Positions 51,237 through 59,902 of a DNA stretch of 64,000 nucleotides are shown in pieces. The DNA is from Duganella qianjiadongensis (GTDB lineage: Bacteria > Pseudomonadota > Gammaproteobacteria > Burkholderiales > Burkholderiaceae_D). Under the pieces are notes generated by a model. That model made no database searches and had not been told where the DNA came from. It worked only from the letters and a program-made list of their open reading frames with translations. The stretch covers positions 186,001 to 250,000 of the forward strand of contig NZ_WWCM01000006.1 in assembly GCF_009857915.1 (NCBI RefSeq), given 5' to 3'. Position numbers and translations under genes: made by a program. Positions within the stretch are counted from its first letter, which is position 1. Each line of letters opens with the position of its first letter.

Positions 51237-53588
51237 ATGTCTCCGAGAGTGCCTGCCTTGACTACTTCCTCCATCGATTTTTCCCAGTGGCTGACCCGCC
51301 GTAACGCCATCCGCGCTGCGATTGGCGCGGGCATAGCTGGCCTGATCGCCGCCGGACTGCTGATCGCCTATATGCTGCTGGTGGTAGCGCCCAACCTGCC
51401 ATCGCTCGATGCTGTCACCGACTACCGCCCCAAGATCCCGCTGCGCATCTATACCGCCGATAACGCCCTGATAGGCGAATTCGGCGAAGAACACCGCGAT
51501 TTCATCCCCATCAAGGACATGCCGGAGATGATGAAGAAATCGATACTGGCGATCGAGGACAAGCGCTTCTACGACCATAACGGCATCGACTGGGTGCGCG
51601 CACTGGGCGCGGCACGCGCCAATCTGGGCGGCGCCATGCGTCAGGGTGGTTCCACCATCACCATGCAGGTAGCGCGTAACTTCTTCCTCACGCGGGAAAA
51701 ATTCTATGGCCGCAAGCTCAATGAAGTCATGCTGGCCTTTAAAATCGAAGCAGCCCTGAGCAAAGACCAGATTCTGGAACTGTATATGAACCAGATCTAT
51801 CTGGGCCAGCGCTCGTTCGGCTTCGGCAGCGCCGCCCAGACCTATTTCGGCAAATCGCTGAAAGACCTGAATATTGCCGAAATGGCCATGCTGGCGGGCC
51901 TGCCCAAGAATCCAGCCCACCACAATCCGGCCACCAATCCGAAACGCGCCAAACAGCGTCAGCAGGTGGTGCTGCGTTCCATGCGCGACCTGAACTACAT
52001 CACCGAAGAGCAGTACCAGAAAGCTCTGCACACCACGCTGCATGTCAGCCACCGTGGCCAGGAATTCGAAACCCATGCCGAATATGTGGCCGAACTGGCC
52101 CGTCAGGTGGTGTACGCCCAGTTCAAGGAAGAGTCCTACACCCGCGGCATCAGCGTCTACACCACCATCCTCAAGGCTGACCAGATAGCTGCCTACGAGT
52201 CGGTGCGCCGCAACGTGCTCAATTACGACCAGCGCCATGGCTACCGCGGTCCGGAAGCCTACATCAACCTGCCGGCCAATGAAGAAGAGCGCGACGACGC
52301 TATCGAGGAAGCGCTGCAACGCCGCCCGAGCAGCGACCGCCTGATTCCGGCCGTGGTGCTCGACGCCAGTCCGAAAGCCGTCAAGGTGCAGAATCCGTCG
52401 GGTGAAGAAATCACTATCAGCGGCGAAGGTCTGCGTCTGGTCACCAGCGCCCTGAGCGATAAAGCCAAAGACAGCGTGCGTCTGCGCCCGGGCGCAGTAA
52501 TCCGCATCATGCAGGAAAAGAGCGGCTGGATCGTTACGCAGGTGCCGCAGGTGGCGGCTGCATTTGTTTCTATCGATTCCGTTACGGGTGGCTACCACGC
52601 CATGGTGGGCGGTTTTGATTACAACCTGCAGAAGTTTAACCACGTTACGCAGGCATGGCGCCAGCCCGGTTCGTCCATCAAGCCATTCGTGTATTCGGCG
52701 GCACTGGAAAAAGGCTTCAATCCATCGACTATCATCAACGACTCGCCGCTCGACCTGACCGGCGCGGAGACCGGCAACGAAGCCTGGAGCCCGAAAAACG
52801 ATGACGGCAAGTTCGATGGCCCCATCACCATGCGCACGGCGCTGGCCGAATCCAAAAACGTCGCTTCGGTGCGCATCCTGCGCTCGATTACCGTGCCGTT
52901 TGCCCACAACTATCTGGGCAAATTCGGCTTCGATCTGGCCAAGCACCCCAAGAATCTGACGCTGGCTCTGGGGACGGGCTCGGTGACCCCGGCGCAGATG
53001 GTAGGTGCCTATTCCGTGTTTGCCAATGGCGGCTACGCGGTTGAACCCTATTTCATCGCCAGGATCGTCGATGGCGACGGCAAGATCATCTCGGAAGCCA
53101 AGCCGCGCACCACGCTGCCGGATGATGCCCGCGTGATCGATCCGCGCAATGCCTATGTGGCCGATAGCATGATGCGTCAGGTAACCCGCAGCGGCACCGG
53201 CGCAGCCGTCGCCAAACTGGGCCGCCCCGATCTGGCGGGCAAAACTGGCACTTCCAGCGATGCCGTCGATGGCTGGTTCGCCGGCTATGGCGGCGGCATC
53301 GTGGCCGTTTCGTGGATGGGTTATGACGATTCCAAATCGCTGGGCGGCAAGGAGTTCGGCGCCACCGTGGCCTTGCCGATCTGGATAGACTACATGCGGG
53401 TGGCCCTGCAGAACCGTCCGGCGCAGGAGCGTCCGGTGCCGGCCGGACTGACGCAGGTGGACGGCGAATGGCTGTATGACGAGTTTATGGGCGACGCTGC
53501 GCGCCACTCGCTCGACATGGAAGACTATGTGGCGCCCGGCGGCGAGAACGTTACCCCGACTCCGCCCGCTACGCCAGCCACTAACTAG
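51237..53588 (+). CDS. mrcA: Penicillin-binding protein 1A
   Basis: A 783-residue class A PBP. A membrane anchor lies at about 28-52. The glycosyltransferase domain has ILAIEDKRFYDHNG (catalytic Glu), GGSTITMQVARNFFL and LYMNQIYLGQRSFGFGSAA. The transpeptidase domain has SSIKPF (SxxK), ESKNVAS (SxN) and AGKTGTSSD (KTG). It polymerises and cross-links peptidoglycan. The start is uncertain: ATG 51237 lies only a few bases after the predicted transcription start, and a TTG at 51258 with GAGAG upstream is an alternative. Confidence 0.95.
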   Translation: MSPRVPALTTSSIDFSQWLTRRNAIRAAIGAGIAGLIAAGLLIAYMLLVVAPNLPSLDAVTDYRPKIPLRIYTADNALIGEFGEEHRDFIPIKDMPEMMKKSILAIEDKRFYDHNGIDWVRALGAARANLGGAMRQGGSTITMQVARNFFLTREKFYGRKLNEVMLAFKIEAALSKDQILELYMNQIYLGQRSFGFGSAAQTYFGKSLKDLNIAEMAMLAGLPKNPAHHNPATNPKRAKQRQQVVLRSMRDLNYITEEQYQKALHTTLHVSHRGQEFETHAEYVAELARQVVYAQFKEESYTRGISVYTTILKADQIAAYESVRRNVLNYDQRHGYRGPEAYINLPANEEERDDAIEEALQRRPSSDRLIPAVVLDASPKAVKVQNPSGEEITISGEGLRLVTSALSDKAKDSVRLRPGAVIRIMQEKSGWIVTQVPQVAAAFVSIDSVTGGYHAMVGGFDYNLQKFNHVTQAWRQPGSSIKPFVYSAALEKGFNPSTIINDSPLDLTGAETGNEAWSPKNDDGKFDGPITMRTALAESKNVASVRILRSITVPFAHNYLGKFGFDLAKHPKNLTLALGTGSVTPAQMVGAYSVFANGGYAVEPYFIARIVDGDGKIISEAKPRTTLPDDARVIDPRNAYVADSMMRQVTRSGTGAAVAKLGRPDLAGKTGTSSDAVDGWFAGYGGGIVAVSWMGYDDSKSLGGKEFGATVALPIWIDYMRVALQNRPAQERPVPAGLTQVDGEWLYDEFMGDAARHSLDMEDYVAPGGENVTPTPPATPATN

Positions 53589-53627
53589 ACTAGCGCGCAG
53601 CCCAGCCTGCGCGGCCTGCCGCTCCGG

Positions 53628-54338
53628 CTAGCCGCGCAGATAGCCGCGCATCAGGCGCACCGCGCTTTCGGCAAACTGGTCCGGGCCGATATCGGCCGCG
53701 CGGTACTTCCAGCGCTTGACATACCAGTCCTGGAACATGGCCATGATGTGCGAGGCCAGCAGCTCGGGACTGCCTTCGGGCCGGTTCGGCAGTTCGCTGA
53801 TGATGCCGGCAAATAGCGCCTGCACATACAGCTCCGACTCCTTGGCCGTGGCGCGCTGGGCCGTCTGCAATACCCGCGAATCCATGAAGACGAAATAGAA
53901 CCATGGCTGCAGTATCTCGGAAACGAAGATCGACGCGCGCACCAGCGCTTCCAGCCGGTCGAGCGGATCGCTCAGATCATGGAACATGCGCGGCACTTCA
54001 TGCGTCGCGTGGCGCACCACGTCCTCTATCATTTCCGCCAGCTGGTCCTTGCTGCTGATGTAGCCGTATAGGCCACCCATGGACAAGCCGGTTTCCCGAC
54101 ACAGGTCGCGCAGATTCATGGTGCGGAAACCCACCTCGTTGGCCAGCTTGAAGGTGGCGCGGAAGATCTTCTCGATATTTTCCAGTGCCGGTTTGCGCCG
54201 CTTCACCGTAATCCGCTCGGCGTTATGGTCCAGCAGATAGGCCCAGATATTGTTGCCATCCAGAGGCGTCATGGCCTGAAATTGTTGCAGGTCGAAATGG
54301 GCTGGCAAGGTTGTCTCGCTATCTCTCGCTGTAGGCAT
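53628..54338 (-). CDS. TetR-family transcriptional regulator
   Basis: A 236-residue regulator. An N-terminal extension of about 45 residues precedes the HTH (IFRATFKLANEVGFRTMNLR, LCRETGLSMGGLYGYISSKD). The C-terminal ligand domain (about 110-235) has no close recognisable motif. It is divergent from the lipase gene, and a perfect inverted repeat lies in its own promoter, so it may repress itself and perhaps the lipase-foldase operon. It converges on the PBP1A gene with 39 bases between. Confidence 0.88.
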   Translation of the reverse strand: MPTARDSETTLPAHFDLQQFQAMTPLDGNNIWAYLLDHNAERITVKRRKPALENIEKIFRATFKLANEVGFRTMNLRDLCRETGLSMGGLYGYISSKDQLAEMIEDVVRHATHEVPRMFHDLSDPLDRLEALVRASIFVSEILQPWFYFVFMDSRVLQTAQRATAKESELYVQALFAGIISELPNRPEGSPELLASHIMAMFQDWYVKRWKYRAADIGPDQFAESAVRLMRGYLRG

Positions 54339-54356
54339 TGTGGTTTTTTTGCCTTG

Positions 54357-54386
54357 ATTATAGCGCAGCCTATCGGGCGCTATCAG
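54357..54386 (-). promoter_or_regulatory. tetR-type promoter with a perfect inverted repeat (candidate TetR operator)
   Basis: On the minus strand TGATAG (54386-54381) and TATAAT (54362-54357) are separated by 18 bases. The spacer and flanks contain the perfect repeat ATAGCGC (54360-54366) and GCGCTAT (54377-54383), 10 bases apart, overlapping the -10. A regulator bound here would block the tetR promoter. Confidence 0.6.
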
Positions 54387-54501
54387 CCCCCCTGCACTTT
54401 GGCTCCTCAGGCCTAGTGTGCGGTCTGCAAGGTCATCGGAGCGGTGCTACATTTTCCTCACCGGCCACGCGCCGGACCATAAAAAATCTACGGAGACCCA
54501 T

Positions 54502-55416
54502 ATGAGACAACGCATCTGCCAGCTACTGGCTTTCTGTCTGCTCGCCTGCACCCTGATCAGCAGCCCTGCCCGCGCCGCCGGCTACACCCAGACCCGATAT
54601 CCCATCGTGCTGGTCCATGGTCTGTTCGGCTTCGACAACATCGGTCCGGTCGACTATTTCTACGGTGTGGCATCGGCCCTGCGCAGCGGCGGCGCACAGG
54701 TATATATCACGCAGGTTTCCGCCGCCAACAGCACGGAAGTGCGCGGCGAGCAGTTGCTGACACAGGTAAAACAGATACTGGCTGCCACCGGTGCCAGCAA
54801 AGTCAACCTGATCGGCCATAGCCACGGCGGCCCCACGTCGCGCTACGTGGCCTCCGTGCGGCCCGACCTCGTAGCCTCCGTCACCAGCGTGGGCGGCGTC
54901 AACAAGGGCTCGCGCGTGGCCGACGTGCTGATAGGCGCCGTGCCTGACGTGACCTACAGTCTGGCCAATGCCGTCTCCGGCTTCATCAGCTTCCTGTCCG
55001 GCAGCCCGACGCTGCCGCAGAACGCCAGAGCCGCCGCCACCTCGCTCAGCACTGCCGGCACGCTGGCGTTCAACCAGCGCCACCCGCAAGGCGTGCCTGC
55101 CAGCGCCTGTGGCGAAGGCGAGCAGCAGGTCAACGGCGTCTACTACTTCTCGTGGAGCGGCGCCCAGCCTTACACCAATCTGCTCGACGTCAGCGATCCG
55201 GTGCTGGCGCTCACGGCGATCGCCTTCAACGGCGCCAAGAATGATGGACTGGTCAGCAGCTGCTCGAGCCATCTGGGCCGGGTGATCCGCGACGACTATG
55301 CGCTCAACCATCTGGATGAAGTCAACCAGCTGGTCGGCATCACCAATCTGTTCGAAACCAGCCCGCTCACCCTGTTCCGCCAGCAGGCCAACCGGCTGCA
55401 GGGACTGGGCCTGTAG
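54502..55416 (+). CDS. Secreted triacylglycerol lipase (family I.1/I.2)
   Basis: A 304-residue exported lipase. I start at ATG 54502, with ACGGAG upstream; the signal peptide ends in ARA before AGYTQTRYPIVLVHGLFGFD. The nucleophile is Ser107 in GHSHGG. NDGLVSSCSSH carries the Asp and the second Cys, LNHLDEVNQL the His. The Cys pair (CGEGE and SSCSS) matches the disulfide of Pseudomonas/Burkholderia lipases. Such lipases need a membrane foldase, which is encoded next, and leave by type II secretion. No secretion genes are in the window. Confidence 0.93.
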   Translation: MRQRICQLLAFCLLACTLISSPARAAGYTQTRYPIVLVHGLFGFDNIGPVDYFYGVASALRSGGAQVYITQVSAANSTEVRGEQLLTQVKQILAATGASKVNLIGHSHGGPTSRYVASVRPDLVASVTSVGGVNKGSRVADVLIGAVPDVTYSLANAVSGFISFLSGSPTLPQNARAAATSLSTAGTLAFNQRHPQGVPASACGEGEQQVNGVYYFSWSGAQPYTNLLDVSDPVLALTAIAFNGAKNDGLVSSCSSHLGRVIRDDYALNHLDEVNQLVGITNLFETSPLTLFRQQANRLQGLGL

Positions 55417-55425
55417 GGAGTGTGC

Positions 55426-56358
55426 ATGAAGCCGAAGGCTAACACTACCGTCCTGCTGTGCCTAACCATCGCGGCCGGCATCGCCATGTATGCCGGCTGG
55501 CGTCAGCCTACTCTGCCAGCAGCGCCGGCGACGGCCAGCAAGTCTGATCCGCTTAGCTTCGTTCCCTCCATGCTCGGCACACGGCCCGATGGACAGCTCC
55601 GCCAGCAGGGCCCGGACCAGCTGCTGCTCACGCCCGAACTGGTCTATCTGTTCGATTACTATCTGGCGGCGATGGGCGAAAAACCGCTCGCGGCCATCCG
55701 CGCCGAAATCCGCCATGAACTGGAGCGCCGCCTGCAGGGCAAGGCCGTCGCCGAGGCATGGCGACTGCTCGATGCCTACCTGGGCTACAAACGGGCACTG
55801 GCCGACGTCGAGGCTGCCCTGCCGGCCAGCACCCATCCGGTAGAGGCGGCGCGCCGGCGTCTGCTAGCCATGCAGCATACGCGCAGCAGCTATTTCAGCG
55901 CCGGGGAAAGTGCCGCCCTGTTCGGCACCAGCGACGCCTATGACGAGGATGCCATCGCCCGCATGGAGATCAGCAGCGACCGCAAGCTAAGCGAAGCGCA
56001 GCGTCAGCAACACTGGCAGGCGCTCGATGCCCGGCTCACGCCGGCCCAGCGCGAAGAACGTGCCGCCCCCGGCCGCGTACTGGCGCTGGAACAGGCGGTG
56101 GCGCAGGCACGTGAACGCGGCGCCGGCGACAACGAAATCTACCGCTTGCGCGCCGCCACCTTCTCGCCTGCTGCCGCCGACAGGCTAGCCGAACTGGATA
56201 AGGAAGAAGCCGACTGGCAGCGCCGCATCGCCAGCTATCAGACCAGCCGCCGTGCCCTGATGGATCAGGGCCGCAGCAATGGCGCCGCCATGCAGCAGCT
56301 GCGCGATGCCAGCTTCAGCCCGGCCGAACAGCTACGGCTGGGCGCCTACGAACAATAA
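55426..56358 (+). CDS. Lipase-specific foldase (lipase chaperone)
   Basis: A 310-residue inner-membrane-anchored periplasmic foldase. The N-terminal anchor is TTVLLCLTIAAGIAMYAGW, then a short Pro/Ala linker. The foldase signature appears as LVYLFDYYLAAMGEKP, close to the RxxFDYxLSAxGE consensus with Tyr-Leu in place of the Arg region. The rest is helical and charged, as expected for the clamp around the lipase. I prefer ATG 55426 (GGGAG 5 bases upstream) to GTG 55420. It follows the lipase by 9 bases, so they form an operon. Confidence 0.9.
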   Translation: MKPKANTTVLLCLTIAAGIAMYAGWRQPTLPAAPATASKSDPLSFVPSMLGTRPDGQLRQQGPDQLLLTPELVYLFDYYLAAMGEKPLAAIRAEIRHELERRLQGKAVAEAWRLLDAYLGYKRALADVEAALPASTHPVEAARRRLLAMQHTRSSYFSAGESAALFGTSDAYDEDAIARMEISSDRKLSEAQRQQHWQALDARLTPAQREERAAPGRVLALEQAVAQARERGAGDNEIYRLRAATFSPAAADRLAELDKEEADWQRRIASYQTSRRALMDQGRSNGAAMQQLRDASFSPAEQLRLGAYEQ

Positions 56359-56373
56359 ATGAAAAGGCGGTGC

Positions 56374-57507
56374 TCAGGCCGAACAGACCTGATTACGTCC
56401 GCTGCGCTTGGCTTCATACATGGCCCGGTCGCCTGCGGCCATCAGGGCCGTCAGTTCGTAGCCCGCCTTCGATGACGACACCACGCCTATGCTGACGGTA
56501 TAGCCGACGACAGCCCCATCGCAGGAGACGGATTCGTCGGCGATGCGGCCACGCAGGCGTTCGGCCAATCGCAGCGCCGCCGACGGATCTACCCCATCGA
56601 GCACCAGCACGAACTCCTCGCCGCCTATGCGCGCCAGCACATCCATGGGCCGCAGTTCCTGCCTGAGCAGCCGCGTCAGACAGCGCAGCACTTCGTCGCC
56701 CGCTGCATGGCCAAAACTGTCATTGATCTGCTTGAAGTGATCCACGTCTATCATCAGCACGGCCAGTTCGCGCCGCGCTCTTTGCAGCCGCAGCGCCAGC
56801 CGGCCACCCTGATCTTCCAGCCCGGCCCGGTTCATGGCCCCAGTCAGTGCGTCGATGCTCGACAGATGGCGCAGGCGTTCGGCATAGCGCCACATCACCA
56901 TCAGAATGAGCCCGACCGTGGTGCACACCTGGGCCAGCGGTACGGTCAGCATGGTGATGCCCAGCACGGTCGAACTGGACAGATCAGCCGGACCTTCCTG
57001 CATCAGCAGATGCATGCCGCGCACCACCAGTGCTGTGCCCAGCAGGCCGAAGCCCGTCACGGCGATAGGCACGCCGCGCTCGTGCGAATAGCGTCCGGCC
57101 GCATAGCCGCACATCCAGTTGAGCGCACCGAAATAGAAACCGCTAAAGGCGACCCGCCCTCTTACACTCGGTTCGATCAGCGTGAAATAGCCGCTGACCA
57201 GCAGGGCAATCAGGGTAATGAGCAGAATCTGGCCCAGCGCCAGCGTATCGCCACAGTGGACCCGCACACCATGCAGCACCAGCCCTATGCCCAGCGCAAT
57301 CAGGCTGTAGCCAAGCAAAGCACACAGCAGCAGCGGTATGCCATTCAGATTGGTCAGCGCCAGTCCGGCCGAAATCACCAGATTGCCGGTCGCCCACCAG
57401 CGCATTTCAGGCGGGCTGTCACGGTAGCAGGCAGAGGCAACCAGCAATGCCGTCGTCAGCACCGTGGTACAAACCTGAACCAGTAACAGTGTGTCGAAGC
57501 TAAGCAC
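56374..57507 (-). CDS. Membrane diguanylate cyclase (GGDEF)
   Basis: A 377-residue protein with six or seven N-terminal membrane helices (about 5-210) and a GGDEF domain. The active motif is ARIGGEEFVLVL; MIDVDHFKQINDSFGHAAGDEVL precedes it. RPMD lies five residues before GGEEF, the expected inhibitory I-site (RxxD). It should make cyclic di-GMP, favouring sessile growth. The membrane sensor part is of no recognised family. It is transcribed alone and converges on the foldase gene. Confidence 0.92.
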   Translation of the reverse strand: MLSFDTLLLVQVCTTVLTTALLVASACYRDSPPEMRWWATGNLVISAGLALTNLNGIPLLLCALLGYSLIALGIGLVLHGVRVHCGDTLALGQILLITLIALLVSGYFTLIEPSVRGRVAFSGFYFGALNWMCGYAAGRYSHERGVPIAVTGFGLLGTALVVRGMHLLMQEGPADLSSSTVLGITMLTVPLAQVCTTVGLILMVMWRYAERLRHLSSIDALTGAMNRAGLEDQGGRLALRLQRARRELAVLMIDVDHFKQINDSFGHAAGDEVLRCLTRLLRQELRPMDVLARIGGEEFVLVLDGVDPSAALRLAERLRGRIADESVSCDGAVVGYTVSIGVVSSSKAGYELTALMAAGDRAMYEAKRSGRNQVCSA

Positions 57508-57583
57508 GCCGGCTCCCGTCCTGATGATGTTTCAATGTAACTCAGGCATTGGGTACTGGCAATTAGAACTGTGCTGGACAAAC

Positions 57584-57611
57584 AAAAATAGCTGCCGTAG
57601 CAGCTATTTTT
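57584..57611. terminator. Terminator after the choice-of-anchor A gene
   Basis: A perfect palindromic hairpin AAAAATAGCTGC-CGTA-GCAGCTATTTTT, 68 bases after the PEP-CTERM gene's stop when read leftward. It is symmetrical, so it can act in both directions. Confidence 0.88.
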
Positions 57612-57678
57612 GTAACAGTGACTGAGGGCGCGGCGTGCTGCCCTGAGCGGCGTCGGGTCGGACGCCCTTCCCGAAAAA

Positions 57679-58662
57679 TTACTTGTGGCGGCGGCGACGC
57701 GCCACTGCCCCCACCAGTCCCAGACCGGCCAGCAGCATGGCATAGGTTTCCGGCTCCGGCACAGGCGCTGCAACGTAGCCCTTGAAGGGCTCCCAGCCCA
57801 CTTCCACGGCGCTGCTGATCGAGTTGGCCACGATACTGCCTTCGAGGTGGCCGGTACCGGTCAGATCGGCGGTGTTGGCCAGAATCGAACCCCAGGTAAA
57901 GGTCGAAATCTGTACACCGCTCGCACCGTTCAGGTTGAACAGCACGTGATTACGCATAGCCTCCAGCTGGCCGCCCTGGCCGCCGCCGAACGTCACCGTG
58001 CCGCTGCCGATGACGTTGATCAGTACGGTGGCGTCTTTAGCAACATTGCTAAGAGTGAGGTTGGTCAGATTATTGGTGGTGAGATTGAAAACCTCCACGC
58101 CAGATTTGCCATTCCCCACCAGCGACAGGCCGCCGTTGATCGCCTGCACCGAGGTACCGTTGCTGGCCTGTTTGGCCAGCGTATTGGACAGCGCGGTCAG
58201 ACTGGCTTGGGTGGCGTTGAAATCGGTCACCTTGCTGATATCCGTCTTGGTCAGACTGTGATAGGACGACGAGGTATTGCTGCCGCCATACACGCCCTTG
58301 CCATAGGGATTGGTCGGGAAACTGGTGATGGGGCCATAGCCTACCGTGGTATCCACATTACTCTTGGTGGCAGCGTAGATATCGCCGCCCTGCAGGTTGA
58401 CGTTGCCAGCGACTACCAGACCAGCAGCCGTGCTGCCGTACGGCGCGCGATAGCCGATCGAAGTGCCGCTGGCATTGAAGTTGCCGCCAACTGCCAGACG
58501 GCCTTCGATGTCGGTGACCTTGATGACATTGCCATAGATGTAGGCGCTGTAATTACTGGCTGCACCCAGATCAAAGCTCGGCACTGCCGCCTGGGCCGAA
58601 CCGATCGCTGCGATGCTCAACACCAGTGGCAAAACACGTTTCAACAGAATAGTAGTGGTCAT
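57679..58662 (-). CDS. PEP-CTERM protein, choice-of-anchor A family
   Basis: A 327-residue exported protein. The signal peptide ends in AQA before AVPSFDLGAASNYSAYIYGN. The mature part has the choice-of-anchor A pattern (VTDIEGRLAVGGNFNASG, VVAGNVNLQGGDIY, SILANTADLTGTGHLEGSIV), a repeated beta-rich fold likely to form a helix. The C-terminal tag is VPEPETYAM, a hydrophobic helix and ARRRR. Function is probably in the surface or matrix layer. No Shine-Dalgarno is visible; instead, 11-base repeats lie directly before the ATG. Confidence 0.87.
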   Translation of the reverse strand: MTTTILLKRVLPLVLSIAAIGSAQAAVPSFDLGAASNYSAYIYGNVIKVTDIEGRLAVGGNFNASGTSIGYRAPYGSTAAGLVVAGNVNLQGGDIYAATKSNVDTTVGYGPITSFPTNPYGKGVYGGSNTSSSYHSLTKTDISKVTDFNATQASLTALSNTLAKQASNGTSVQAINGGLSLVGNGKSGVEVFNLTTNNLTNLTLSNVAKDATVLINVIGSGTVTFGGGQGGQLEAMRNHVLFNLNGASGVQISTFTWGSILANTADLTGTGHLEGSIVANSISSAVEVGWEPFKGYVAAPVPEPETYAMLLAGLGLVGAVARRRRHK

Positions 58663-58694
58663 GGTATGTAATTGGTATGTAATTAGTATGTTAA
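58663..58694 (-). repeat. 11-base direct repeats in the leader of the choice-of-anchor A gene
   Basis: GGTATGTAATT occurs twice in perfect tandem (58663-58673, 58674-58684), followed by a degenerate copy AGTATGTTAAG (58685-58695). They occupy the position where a ribosome binding site would lie. The function is unknown. Confidence 0.75.
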
Positions 58695-58884
58695 GCGAAT
58701 AAGACTAAAAAGACGGTTAGAACCCGACTGCATGGGAAGAATTATATCTCCAAAACAATAGAAATAACCATCCTGACAATAAAAATTTATTTAAATTAAC
58801 TACCAGTTTCATACCAGTCTGCAAAATCAGCGCAGGAATTGGCAATGCGGTAAAGTAGTAGGTATTGCAACCAGCCCAGTCGCC

Positions 58885-59823
58885 ATGGCCTATCCCATCG
58901 AAAACAAGCTTGTCATCGGTATCGCTTCCAGCGCGCTGTTTGACTTGAGTGCATCACACAAAATTTTTCTGGAAGAAGGCGAAGAAAGTTACCGGAAGTA
59001 TCAGGAAGAACAGCATGACGTAGTGCTGGACAAGGGTGTCGCCTTCCCATTCATCCGCCGCTTTCTCAGCATCAACCAGCATTTCGCCGGTGAAGCACCG
59101 GTCGAAGTCGTGCTGCTTTCGCGCAATTCGCCGGAAACCGGCTTGCGCGTCATGCACTCCATCGCCCACTACGGGCTGGATATCTCGCGCGCCTGCTTTG
59201 TCACGGGCAATTCGCCCTACACCTATTTGCCCGCCTTCAATACCTCGCTATTCCTCACGGCGCATGAAGAAGATGTGCGCAATGCACTGGCCGCCAATTT
59301 TCCGGCCGGACTGGTGCTGCCTTCCCGCATCGAGGACGATGACAACGACAACGAATTACGCGTGGCCTTCGACTTTGACGGCGTGATTGCCGATGACGAG
59401 TCGGAAACCGTCTTCAAACGCAATAACAATGTGGACGAGTTCCACGCTCACGAGCGCGAACGCGTGGCGGTACCGCACCAGCCCGGCCCGCTGGCCGATC
59501 TGTTCCAGAAGCTGTCCATGATGCAGCGGCTGGAGGAAGAAGCCCAGCGGCGCGATCCGTCCTACCGCAAGATCCTGCGCATTGCCATCATCACGGCGCG
59601 CAGCGCGCCCGCACACGAGCGGGTGGTGACCACACTGAAAAGCTGGGGCGTCTCCGCCAACGAAACCTTTTTCCTCGGCGGCATGGAGAAAGCCCGGGTG
59701 CTGTCCATCCTCAAGCCCCACATCTTCTTTGACGACCAGCTCAGCCACCTGAAATCGGCTGGCGGCACCATTCCCATGGTGCACATACCGTTTGGCGTAG
59801 CCAACCGCAGCGCTGCACCATAA
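58885..59823 (+). CDS. Cytosolic 5'-nucleotidase
   Basis: A 312-residue protein of the 5'-nucleotidase family related to cytosolic NT5C1-type enzymes (HAD-like). Conserved segments are IGIASSALFDLSASHKIFLE, VVLLSRNSPETGLRVMHSI, VAFDFDGVIADDESE (the nucleophile Asp motif) and IITARSAPAHERV; HIFFDDQLSHL carries the last acidic motif. It would dephosphorylate nucleoside monophosphates. It has no signal peptide. The gene is separate from mfd, which has its own predicted promoter 20 bases downstream. Confidence 0.87.
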   Translation: MAYPIENKLVIGIASSALFDLSASHKIFLEEGEESYRKYQEEQHDVVLDKGVAFPFIRRFLSINQHFAGEAPVEVVLLSRNSPETGLRVMHSIAHYGLDISRACFVTGNSPYTYLPAFNTSLFLTAHEEDVRNALAANFPAGLVLPSRIEDDDNDNELRVAFDFDGVIADDESETVFKRNNNVDEFHAHERERVAVPHQPGPLADLFQKLSMMQRLEEEAQRRDPSYRKILRIAIITARSAPAHERVVTTLKSWGVSANETFFLGGMEKARVLSILKPHIFFDDQLSHLKSAGGTIPMVHIPFGVANRSAAP

Positions 59824-59843
59824 CGGGCTGGCGGGGCTTGGTC

Positions 59844-59849
59844 TATAAT
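59844..59849 (+). promoter_or_regulatory. Candidate -10 element of mfd, with a leader hairpin
   Basis: TATAAT at 59844-59849. The predicted leader contains the perfect 9-base hairpin GCATCGCCA-CTC-TGGCGATGC (59860-59880), ending 22 bases before the GTG start. No T-run follows, so it is not a terminator. Confidence 0.5.
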
Positions 59850-59902
59850 GCTGGCAGCGGCATCGCCACTCTGGCGATGCGCCTTAACAGTGAAGCTGCG
59901 TT

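Noticed and set aside
51231..53507. A 758-codon minus-strand frame over the PBP1A gene
   Set aside because: Antisense shadow; Arg/His-rich composition and no domain, while the plus strand encodes all PBP motifs.
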